A DNA stretch of 64,000 nt from Rubripirellula amarantea. GTDB taxonomy: Bacteria; Planctomycetota; Planctomycetia; Pirellulales; Pirellulaceae. Numbering within the stretch: the first letter of the stretch is position 1; each line of letters starts with the position of its first letter. This document shows, in pieces, positions 45,601-57,600 of this stretch. The translations under genes were made by a program, and so were the position numbers. The notes beneath the pieces were generated by a model, which worked only from the letters and a program-made list of their open reading frames with translations, ran no database searches and was not told the DNA's origin. Where the stretch lies: contig NZ_SJPI01000002.1 of assembly GCF_007859865.1 (NCBI RefSeq), positions 1,384,721 to 1,448,720 on the forward strand, in the 5' to 3' direction.

Positions 45601-48600
45601 ATTGTCAATATTCCATCCAGCGTTCCCGAACGATGAATTGACAGGCCCTATGCCAAACCTGAACTGCACCTGATCGTGATCGGCTGCCATTGGCAGGGAC
45701 ATTCGTTGCGCGGACCACTCGTAGTCGTAGACACCGTCGGTGGAAGACCAAAGGTTTGTCCAGCTTCCACCGTCCAGGCGTATTTGAAGGTTGGCTAAAT
45801 CGCTGTAGTTTACAAATAGCTTGCGATCGAACTCCAGTAAGACATCAACCATGCCGCGAGTTGAAAACGCGGGCAGTGTTGCGTAATGCGTCGTCGACAA
45901 ATTTGTCGCGTAGGCGCCCGCCAAGTTGTATCCAACGACGTTTGGCCCATCGAAACCACTCGATGGATCACTGTTGTTTCCTTGCGGAACTCCGTAAGCC
46001 CATTGGCCGGTATATGTCCAGCCCGGATCAGTATCCATGTCGGCCGAATACAGTTCGCGGAACGACACGTCGGCGCCTAAGCCATCAACACCCAGGGCAC
46101 TGATCACTTCAACACTGCGTTGCAAACCCGTTGCCGGGTCAAGGCGATAAAGCTTTGTCGGATCATCATCTGAGTTGACGTACAACAACGAATTGCCAGC
46201 CTCGCTAATCGTCAACCCAATCTGTGTATCAGTAGGCTGCAAGTTTCCAGGTGCGGGAAAGCGATCGACAATCTGTAGCGTGCCAGAATGGTAGCGAAGA
46301 ATATCGCCGGTTTGCGGTTGCACGGCCCAGAGTCCACCACTAACTAGCGACGCGACTTCTTGAGGCTCAACACCATCGAACGACCACAACGTTCGCCGTC
46401 CAATCGTTGGCTCCGCCGTGAACAACAACTGTGACCCCACCACCGTCAGACCCTGAGGGTCTAAACCAGCGGCACCGCCAAAGGTAAGCTGTTCTAGCGT
46501 ATCGGTTGAGGGGACAAAGCGAAAAAGTTGTCGCCCCACTCCCGCCTCAAAACCAGTGACATAAATCTCGCCGTTCCAAAGCGTCAATTCGTCAGCCGAG
46601 AATCCATTCGCCGACGAGAGTTCTTCGACATGGCCGTCTCGATACCGTTGCAACTGTCGACCTTTCGAGCCGCCGCGATCGGCCGTGAAATAGATGGCGT
46701 CATTAAATTCCACAAGATCTGCCGGCGTTCCCGAGAATGAGTCCGGACCAAGATCGAACAGCTTGCGATAGTCGTGTTCGCTCCCGCCCTGGGTTTCGGT
46801 TTGGTTACCCGGTAGCTGCTGGCGGACGTCGTAGCTGCGATTGGATTCCAGTCCGTTGAATTGGTAGCCGCCGTCTAACGCCGTCACCGTCAGTGTTTCA
46901 CCGAGATCAAACAGGCCATTGACCAACTCGGGAACGTAATCGCTCCCGACGTAGCCATCGAGGAAGATCGTTGTACCTTCGTCGCCTGGTTCGACTTGAG
47001 GGTTTTTAGTTGCATTCGACAATTCAGCGATCTCTTCATCACTGAGACCACGATTGAATGCTGCCACGGCGTCGAGCGATCCTTTGAATCGATAACCCAG
47101 GTTCATCGGAGAACCACCAAGCGTCAGTTGCAAACCAGTCGGAGCGGCTGGAACGACATCCGCGTTGATGGCGAGCGTCAACTCTTGTTCGATGCCGTCA
47201 ATCCACAAGCGACCGTTAGCGATCGAGTCATTGTGGAACTCGGCGATCACGTGTACCCAGCGATCGGCGAAGCCTTCCGCCGTTGCCGACCAGTGTCCTC
47301 CTGGGGCGCGGCCGAACCCGAAGCGCCCACCTGCAAAAATAAGATGCTGCGTGCTGATGCCCAGTGGCACACGCCCAGTGTCGTCTGCCGTGCCGTCCCA
47401 CTTCATCATGAACGAAACAGTGTTGACTCCATCAGCAGTCTTGTCGAACGAGTACGCATTGACCGCATCATCAACGGAGATCATACCGCCGTGGAATTGA
47501 TAAGCGTTATCACCACTATTTCCCCAAGCACCAGCGACTCCAAGAGAAACGCCAGTCGCGGGTACGATGGCGCTCGAATTGCCTTGGACCTCGCTGATAA
47601 CACCAATCTGCGTTTCATTGAGTGGGAAGAACTTTGACGCATCGAGATCCTGCACCACTTGTTGAACATCATTGCTGCCACTTCGGAAACCGTCTCCGTT
47701 TTCGTCGAGATACTTCGTTCCCGATAGCACGCTCTGTCCCACCGAAACCGTAAAGGTCTTGGTGACGGATCGTCCGGTATGATGTGGCGTGACGCCAGCG
47801 GAAACCTGGGCACGAATTTCCTCCGTCGTTAAGGCGCGATTGAACATCGCGAATTCGTTGATACGCCCGTCGAATCGGAACGAACTAGACGTCGCCCAGC
47901 CGCCAATTGTTGCGATTGTCGTGGCGTTTTTCGAAACAGGCGCACTGCGAGATCGAACGAGAACTTGTTCGATTCCGTTAAAGTACAGACGACTAGACTC
48001 GGGCGATCCGTTTGCGAACAACGCGGTAACATGGACCCAATTGTTATAGAGTTCCGTTGCGGGTGCCGCCCAAGAATCTGACTGGTTGGAATTGAACCCA
48101 AAGACAACCTGACCGCTGTAAATTCCTGTCGTTGCGTTGACAAAATGCAAATCATATCCGTCAAACCCAAATGGCATGAGTCCATTGGTCCCATCCCAAT
48201 TCAACCAAAACGAAACAGTATTAAACTCACTAGGCGTCGACGTGACGTTCAGGCCCGACAAAGCAACCGCTCCGCCGTGGAAGTCCACACTAGCGGGATC
48301 TCCGTTGATTGGTGTCTGAAGACTGGTTGCAACCCCTCCACTCACAACGCCATCAATTTCATTTCCTGAAATGTCCTCGGTAATCCCTGCAGAAACATCA
48401 TCGAGCGGCCAGTAGCCAATGAGCCCAGATGTTTCCAAGATGTTTTGCCGGTATCCATCGATGTTCTGCTGCATTGCTTCTGCGGTGACCGACACAGTCA
48501 CGAGGCCTTCGTAGTCGGTAGTTGATTCGACTTCAATGTCGTAGCTTCCTGGACGAGCTTCGATTACGTCAAGGTTGACGCCCGCAACATTGCTTGTGGC

Positions 48601-51600
48601 AGTGACTCTCGCATACTCACTGCCCGAAACTCGAACTTGGGCCGTGCCATTGCCCTGAGTTGGGATCGCAATTGGCGCGACCGAGGAGACAGCGATTGGA
48701 TCGTATCTTTCCGCCAACACGCCCTTGATAAGTGTCGTCGCTGGCTCGGCAACGACTACCGATTCCTCAATAGCTTCGCCATGCACAAACAAGCGAATGC
48801 CTTCCAACGCCGCATCGTTGATGAAGACACCATTGACAAGTGCGAACAGGTTCTCGTTGCCAGTGTTGAGGTTATTCAATGGAGCAACCGAGTTGCCTGT
48901 CGTGCCAAACAAACCGCTACCGAGCAAAAGTCCGTACCAACCCGGCTGCAGAATCGCATCGATTTCAACAACGGCATCAACCGAATCGCCAATGGACATC
49001 GGGATCGTTGCATGAGCAATCACATCAGGTGTACTCAAGTCAGTAGAGTCAGGAAAATCGTTGGCTGAGTCCAACGCGACGATAGTAGCAAACGGACCGT
49101 CACCACCAGCGGTTTTTAAATGGGCACCAACTTCGGTAACTTGCATCGGCTGATCGACGTAGAAACGAGTTCCCACGAACTGCACTGGGTTGACCGATGC
49201 ACTGGGAACTCCCACAACGGAACCGACCGGTCCCAAATCTGCCGTTTTAAATTCCAGAGGCTCGGGTTGTTCAAGTGCAGGCAAAATCACCGCTTGCGCT
49301 CGCTCACCAAGAGGATTGCCTGACAGATTGAGAACATCGAGTTGGGGAGCGCCACGGCGCTGCAGTCGGATGCTGTCGATACTGACTGCTCCTGCGCCGC
49401 TACCCTTGATGGTCACTTGCGTGGTTCCCAGTTCTCCTGATTTCACTTCTAAGCTATCGATCGCTTTCCAGGCTACGTCGCCCAGGTTTTGGTAATCGCC
49501 GATGGCTGTGGGCTTGGATTGATCGACCAGCACCTCGCGACCGCCATCGGTCAGGTAAAGCACTTGCCCGTTAGCGACGTCAGCTCGGTTGAGTACCAAG
49601 CGTCCGTTGATCTCGCCACCGAATTGAACATCAATACTCGTTTCGGGGATCAAAGTCGCGAAGACGCCGTTGCCAAACGCTGTAACGGTCGTAGTGGAAC
49701 CACCGTTTTCAAAGCCTCGTTCACGCAGTTGTTGTAACGCACCATCCACACCCAGACGCGGATTGACAATACCTGCACCATCATTGAGGTCATCCCAACC
49801 GACAAACAACAGCATGTCATAGCCAGAGTAATCCTGACTAAATCCGAGCGGCCCCATGTCAACTCGAAGCAGAGCCGCAAAAGCATCGCTCGGCGCGATT
49901 CCTTCGACTCGGTTCTTGGTCGTGGGATCATCGGAGTTCAGCAAGTCAGACGAGAACACACGATCGCTTGACAAACGCAGCGTTGCACCAGAGGCATCGT
50001 CATAGTCACCTAAGAATCCGAACGCATCTGCACCGTGGTACAAGCCCACGATATTAGGTGATTCAACTCCGACACCCAGAAACGGATTCGAACTGAGGAC
50101 AAATCCTAGCGGATCATCCGAAGTGGAGAATTGGTTCTCGTTGATTTCTGATGAATTGCTGACAGCAAACGAGGTGACGCCTTGCACGTTGTCGAGGTGA
50201 ATGAAGCGTCCATCGCCACCCTGAGTTCCACCTTGGCCGCCATCGGTGTTGACTTTTCCTGTTGTCGAAACAATTTCCGACGCAACAAACTTCACCGTGC
50301 CGCCTGCACCGCCACCGCCAGCTCCGCCAACTCCGCCAGCTCCACCCGCACCGCCTTTACCGCCGACGCCACCAGAGCCTGCGGCCGCAGGAGCCTTACG
50401 GTTTGTATTACCGTCTCCCCAAGAACTGTACGTGCTGCTTGTAGGACTTCCGCCGCCATTGCCGTCGTAGCCTGTGTAATAGCTCCCCGAGGCAACTTGC
50501 CCCGGTTGCCCGGCAAGTCCGTCACCACCAATAGATTGAAAGTCTGCGTTGGCGATCAGTAGACCCATGGCGTAAATTTCGAACGCGCCAGCGCCAGCAC
50601 CGCCAATACCGCCGACTCCACCGGCCTGTCCTTGGCCGCCGTCGCCACCGCGCCCGCCCCCGCCGCCGCCATGGCCGCTTGCCGCATGGTAATACGTCGT
50701 ACCGCCGGTGCTGTTGGTGACACCATTACTGCCCGGCATGGGGCTGGCACCACCGCCGCCGCCGCCGCCGCCAGCGCCGCCACCAGCTCCGCCACCACCA
50801 CCACGACCGGTTCCGCCGCCGCCGCCACCGGACAGCAACAAACCCGCAAGGTTGTTGGTGCCTGGATTACCCGCCCCACCTGGGCTTCCGCCTTCGCCAG
50901 CTTGTCCTGCTGTTCCGTTCTCGCCTGTCTTTCCAGCCGCACCCGATTGCCGATAACCGGGAACTCCCGCACCGTCACCAAATGTTCCCGAATTGTCCGC
51001 TCCTGAACCACCATCACCGAATATTCCCGAGTTGTCCGCAGCAGCACCACCCGTGGCGCCAGACGCTCCACCACCCGCTGCATTGTTGAATCCACCCTCT
51101 CCTGGCACCGTTGCCACCAAGCCACCCGTTCCGATCAGACCGGCTGCCCCAGTTCGACCTGAGTTTCCGCTTGGACTAGCCAGCCCAGCAAAGGCGACTG
51201 CGCCTATATTCTGCTGCCAAGGGCCACGTCCCCCGTTTCCTCCCGCCCCTGTTAGCGTACTTTGAGATTCGGTGTCCCAAGTCCAAGCCTGTCCTTGAGA
51301 GCCTTGCGAACCTGCGTTGTCTCCACCCGGTCCTCCACTGCCTCCTCTTGCATCATTGGAACCGACCGTACCACCGCCTGGACCTGCGGTTTGCTCGTCT
51401 GCTGATGCTTTGAAAATCACGTCGCTGCCAAGCACGACGTCGTTGGCCACCACGATCGACAACGGTCTTTCGCCAGCCGCTGAAATGGTTGTTTCGCCAC
51501 CGATACGCAAGTCACCAAACACGTAGAACCGCGCGATACCTTCTTCGACCGTCGCAACGAACGGCGTCCCGAAGAATAGATCGGCAAAGTCATCGTCGCC

Positions 51601-54600
51601 AGCGATGGTCAGATTCGTCGTGTTAATGATGACGGTGCGACTTTCACTGGGCAGCTCTGCGCCGGAAAGCGACCGTGTTGTAAACGGGCTCACGCCAAGG
51701 TCACTGAGCGTCGTTGCCTGCGCAGGATTTCCAACACGATAGGTGACTTCCGAATCAAAGCGAGGATTATCAGTCCAGGTGGTGAAGATGTCGTAGACGC
51801 CTGGCGCGATATCTTCAAAAGTAAATGTCGCACTCGCCTCGGTCGCTTGAGAAGCAATCAACCGGTACTGTCCCTCAAAGGCACTCGCGTTTTCGCCGCC
51901 ACCAAAGCCTGTGCCGTTCTCGAGATAGCCTTGTCCACGATCATCCGTGGTCAGGATTGACTGCCCTAGCAGAGCATCAATCGAATCAACGCGATTGTTG
52001 TCCAAATCAAGCCAATGCAATCCGCTCAGTCCAGCTAGCGCACTGATGTCTCTTATTTGGTTGTCGCTGAGCGTAAGAACCTGCAACTTGGTCAAATTGG
52101 CAAGTTGATCGACTGCATAGGCGTCGTCAGGGAGAAATTTAGAGACGTTCATGCGCCAACTTGGTTGAACACCACCCACGGAAACAATACTTCCATCGGA
52201 CTGCAATGCAACGCCGTTTAGCCGATCGTCTAAATCGTTTGCTCTAGCGACAACCCTGCCGTTCTTTCCAAACGAAGAGTCAAGCTGACCATCTTCTAGA
52301 AAACGATGGATCGTTGGGTCCCATGGAGCACCTGTTATCGACAATTGAGTCTGTAGTCCGACTACCACAATCCTTCCGTCGGACTGCTCCTCAATATCGT
52401 AAACACGTGAATCGGAACCATTGAAGTTAGTGATCCCTAGCGATCCAAACGTTCTGTCCAAAGATCCGTCTGCGTTTAATCGAGAAACATACGAACGGTA
52501 GATTGTCGATGCGTCCGAACTGACGATAGTACCGGCAAGCAAAATCTTACCGTTGTCAGTCAGTTCGATTGCTTCGCCAAAACTGTAGGTGTCGGAAAAC
52601 ACATGAAATGCAGTACCTCCATCACCGAAACTGGTGTCTAGCTGACCGTCTCTGGTAAACTGCAAAATAGCGATGTTTCGCCATGCTTGACCAGCATCGT
52701 TGTACGCGTAGGCGGTAACGACGATCTCCCCACTCTCCCGGATCTCAATATCTCGTGCTTCTGAACGATTCGGACCAACCTGCTGATATACCGTGCCGCC
52801 ACTGCCAAACGTTGAGTCGAGTTGACCGTTCGAATTAAAACGCGCTAGGAAGACATCACGCGTCGTTGATGATGAGCTCGTCGAGGAATAACCCGCGACC
52901 ACAATCTTGTCGCCCTGCAACTCAACAGCCGACGCGATGTCGTGATATTGGAAATCAGTTTCCACAACTCCTAGCGTGCCGAAGGATGAATCAAATGTTC
53001 CATCTTCAAGTAACTTGATCATGGCGAAGTTCCATTCGCCACTTTCAGTGTCACGGGTGTACCCGACGGCAATAATCTCCCCAGTTGGAAGAATTTTCAG
53101 CCCCTGAACCAGTCCTTCATCATCGCCAATCTTTTTGATGACCGAACCATTGGTGCCAAAGCTTGCGTCCAGTGTGCCATCGGGATTGAATCGAGTCACA
53201 GAGAATTGATTATCGCCAAAGGAGCCGAAGCTGTACCCTGCCGCCACGATTCGATCCTTCTGGTCGACTCCAACAGCATAGCCAAACGAATCATCGTCGA
53301 TGCTGGTATACGAATCCAAAGCGCCGCTTTCGCCGTGTCCTCCAAAGCCCCAGTCGGGTTTACCTGCCGCACCGATGCTCAAGCCACGCGCGCTCAATTT
53401 ACGTAGTTGGGTCAGACCACTAACGTCTCGCAAGTCGTAACTGGTACCTGCCGCACCTGGAGCAGTCGCCAAGTCGTCGACTTGTTTTTCGCCACTGAGG
53501 TCATCCAAGCTTAAGAAATTTAGGTACAACAATCGCGATACCGGTTCCAAAGGTCGATTGACGGTTGCAGGGTACGCCTCGTTTGGTGCCGCGATGATCG
53601 GATTGAAATCGAGATCGAGGTACTGCAAATTCTTCAAACCCAGTTCGCCCTGTTCTTCTCTACCGAGTCGAATGCCAGGCTCGAACATCGACAGATTGCT
53701 AATCGAGTTGTCTGCGAGCGATAGGATCTCCAAGTTCGTGGCGTACTCAATCCCAGCCAGGTTAGACCGAATCGTGTCGCCGATACCACTGGTCAGTGAA
53801 TTGCCGTCACCGTCACGCGAATAATCGTGGAAACCGACATCAATCACATCAAAATCGTCGGCCAGACCCAAGCCACTTGCATCGAGTTCAATCAATCGCG
53901 TTAGGTCGCTGGCACGGAGCGTTGGAGATTGCAGGAATTCGTTGCCTGTATCATCGGTAACAAAAACTGCCAGCCCAAGTTCGTGAGCGATTAGGCGCTC
54001 AAGAATGCGGTCGGTGTCGTCTGGATCAAATGGCACGTCGAAGTCGATCGGGCGAGCCGAAATGCTGCTGAATTCGTGCTGAGCGGGCAGGACCCGAATG
54101 TTCCGTTCCACATCGCCAAAGTTGTAAGGAGCGCCATCGTAGAAAGGTCCCAAGACCGTTCCGAGGTCGCGCACTTCGAGTTCTTCCGCAGTAATAGTGT
54201 CGATGCCCAAACCACCGTAAATTCGATCGACGTAGCCATTGCCTTGAATGAAGTCGTTGCCCAAGCCGCCGCTTATCTCGTCGCGATCAAGCACCGCATG
54301 GGATTCCCCCATCTTCGGTGCTTCGATTTCAATCGCATATTTTAGCTGTACGTCACGCCGGTAGCTGGCAATCAATGCATCTCGTTCTGCGAAACGACCT
54401 TCTGCCGTTAACCTGCGATAGACGATGCTGTTGGCATCTTCAAACGGATCGTAAACACGGATCGCATAGTCACCGGCGGGCAGATTCCGCAAGTCCATGA
54501 TCGCGAGCGAATCACCCAGCAGGCTTCCATCAGTGTCGTACACGTCAGCAACTAAACCATGACGCAGTGACGTCTTGATTGTCAAGTTGGACGGTTGCGT

Positions 54601-57600
54601 GATGGATGGCGAAGCTAACTCCAGAGCGTTAAATGAGATTGCGCCTGCGGTTGTATCGCTTGAGATTCGTAGCGTCAGTCGAGTTCGACCAGCGGATAGC
54701 GCATCGCGAACCTGTTGAGTCAAATCGAGTACCGCCGAACCGCTAACTTCGACGTCCGACAACATGACCGAACTGTGCTGACCAAGCGTGTTGTGGAATC
54801 GAGTTGCCGGTGACGTCGTGTCGGCCGCATCGGGCGCGAAATCACCTTCTCGATCCAAGACTTCAACTTGCAATTCGTAATCTTGATCTCGCAGGATTTG
54901 AGACAGAGCTGTTGAAGAAGACCCAATGGATCGCACTTGCAGCCGCGAACCGAGACTGCCAAGCGCCTCGCCATAGATCCACTCGTCACCCGCAACAATC
55001 ATCCCCGTTCCAAGTTGTCCGTTGTTGGCGATACCTTGCTGAGTGTCGATGGTGGACCAAGTTGTACCGCTGCGAGTCAACATCACAGCTTCGCCGCTAT
55101 CGGTCAGTCCGGTGTCGTCGGCAAGCGGACTGCCGATGCTCAGTCGATCTCCATCGAGCGACAAAGTCGCGCCAAAATTTCCACCGGTCATGCCCGCAAG
55201 AATCGTTTGCGAAACCGTATTTGTCGCATTGTCACGAACAAGGACCGCCCCACCGTTGTCGCCGGGAGCAGAAGCGATCCACTGGGTCGAGTCCGCAACA
55301 ACGAATGCGCCAAAGCGGCCGCCAGCAACGGGAGTGGCCTGTGTGAACGAGCCAACATGGGCAAACGTATTGGTTCCGCTACGTGAGTATCGCGCCACTG
55401 CTCCCGCGTCTGTCACGATCATTCCACCGCCAACATCAACGTCACGATCGGGAGCACCGACAAGCAAATCGGTTTCGGTTAGTGCGAAAGCAGCACCAAA
55501 ATGTTCAGGTTGTGGCGAGATACTGGATTGCAACTGCGACAGGAACGTCCAGGTGTTTCCACTGAGCGTGTAGAAGTGAACTGCACCTCTTTCGTTGCTG
55601 AAGCTCAACTCTTTGGGAGCACCAATCGCCAGCAACCCGTTATTGATCGCGACGCTGTTGCCAAACTCATTGGTTTGATTGGAGTTGCCGCCCAATATCG
55701 AACGGTGCAAGATCTGGGTTGGCGTCCAAACGGAGTTGGTCAACCGATAGATAGCGACGGAATGATCGCTGCCATTGCTGAGGATGCCACCAATAGCAAG
55801 CGTGTCACCGTCAATCGCGATGCTCTGCCCAAAATTGATGTTCGACGACACGAAGTTACCAGCGACACTGACCGGAGCTTCCAGTGTCGTCTCGAGTTCC
55901 CATTGTCCATTGGTACGTTGGAACAGATAAACTAGACCTGGGCCAACGCCATCGCCTGTACCAACAACCATCGTATCGCCTTCAACGGCAATCGATTGAA
56001 TGCCAACGTCCCACGGCGTTGCCGCAGCACCAAGATCGATGCCGTTGAGGACGAGTTCTGCAAGTTCAATACCGTTGGGATCATCCGTGTACGTCATGAA
56101 ACGTGATAGGTCTACTTCAATGATCGAAACGAGGTCGTCGGTTCCACCAGCCTGAAGCGCAACTGACGTTGGACCGGTTGAGCCGTCCGGATTCCTTGCC
56201 AACACGCCGCTGTGGGTCTGAATCTGCGATTGATCTGTGCCTAACAGTGCAGTGCGTACACGGTCGGTTTGCGAACTTTCGTAAGTTTGCGGTGCCGCAG
56301 GACGGCTGGTGGATTCGACTTCGCTTCCGTCATCGCCAATGCGACTGCGAACTTTCAGCACGTCGCCGATCTGGCCATCGCCTAGCGTCGAGAACTTGTA
56401 CCAACGCTGACTATCGGTGACGGAAAGATGATTGAACTGAGCCGTACCGGTAGCCAGCAATCCGATCTGCCCACGGTTGAGTACAGCGTCGAAATCGTGG
56501 CTCAACACGCCAACTCCGTCAATCGACAAAGTTGCCACATCGGTGCTGGTGGATAGTTGCAACTCAGTGGTTACAGAAATCGGCGCAGTTGTCGCGCTCG
56601 CTACGATCGTCCACTCATCATCACTAGCAGGCGTTTCCTTGACGACTGTCGCGATGACGAACTTGCTGGTATCGGAATCGTAGCCAGCGAACTTGTACGT
56701 CACCCGACCGCTGTTGGCCACGCGATAGTCAAAGACGATCCCAGCACGACCATCGACTACGGAATCAAGGTTCACCAATGCGCGATAATCCAACCATAGG
56801 CCTGGGTTCGTCGCTGTGGGTGCGGTTTCGGGAAGTGTTCGCACGGAAGCGGAAGCCGCTGAACCGACAAGTTCTAAGTTCTCGCCAACGATTTCGCTTT
56901 GATCAATTACGGGACTGAAGCGATTGAGCGTTTCCATGACGGCGAAATCAAGATCGCCGCTGCCGAAGAGTTCTTCCGTTGTGCGGAACGGCTGTCCGTC
57001 AGCTTGTTCCACCAAGTACAAACCGCTTTCGGGAATGTCGCGGTTGGTCAACCACTCAAACCCAGCATTAGGCAACGCTGCCGAGCGGGGTGAACCGTAG
57101 AACGTGTAGACACGACCGGCGTTCGCATCGAACCCGTTTGAGAGTCCGATCGTGGAATTCGCTCCACTCGAAGCCACTAATAAGTCCGCAAACCCATTTT
57201 GATCGATGTCCCACATTGGTGTCGATGACAAGATCCCAAAACCATCGCCGGTCGCTTCGCCGCTAAGCGTTGCATCAGCTTGGGACAGATACCGATACAC
57301 TCCGTTAGAATCTTGATTGAACGTGTCACGCCCTTCAACCGACTCTTGCAGTGATACAGCACCCAATCCGTAAAACACGCTTACACTGCCGCGGTCATCC
57401 AGTAACGTTTCGCTGCCTGATGCATCAACCAAGCTGGTACTCGGCCTCCCGATGGCGACATCAGTTCGCCCATCGTTGTCAAAGTCGCCAGCGTTGACGA
57501 AAATCCGGCCGCTGAGCCACTGGTCTTGCGGCGAGTCAATTCGGATCTCGGCCAACCGAGCATTAAGAGTGACAAATCCGCCGCCAGCCAATTCAGATCC

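Larger units (their letters stand above)
41985..47745 (-). other. SdrD_B-like domain in three pieces (protein B)
   Basis: Piece 1: LSGTKYLDENGDGFRSGSND (~47.68-47.74 kb). Piece 2: DEGTTIFLDGYVGSD, GLFDLGETLTVTALDGGYQF, NGLESNRSYDVRQQLPGNQT (46.79-46.99 kb). Piece 3: GGAYRALPGVGQAISGLDFG (~41.99-42.05 kb). Together they match a canonical SdrD_B unit. LamG B2 separates pieces 1 and 2; ~1,550 residues of ELWxxDGT-like, MAM-like and delta-60 material separate pieces 2 and 3. Confidence 0.75.
49360..51965 (-). other. Golvesin-like domain 2 split by a ~700-residue insert that includes the glycine-rich block
   Basis: The N-terminal half is TTDDRGQGYLENGTGF ... SATFTFEDIAPGVYDIFTTWT ... VTYRVGN (51.7-51.97 kb). 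The C-terminal half is VLYLTDGGREVLVDQSKP ... LGDVAWKAIDSLEVKSG ... AGAVSIDSIRLQR (49.36-49.6 kb). LRR residues flank the whole unit (VDSIDALLGQS before, LDVLNLSGNPLGERA after), so the golvesin-like domain is itself within the LRR solenoid. Confidence 0.75.

Noticed and set aside
46996-47637. 213-residue + strand ORF
   Set aside because: Antisense to LamG B2; no recognisable protein features.
50708-50956. Proline-rich + strand ORF
   Set aside because: It is simply the reverse complement of the CGG/GGC glycine codons of the glycine-rich block.
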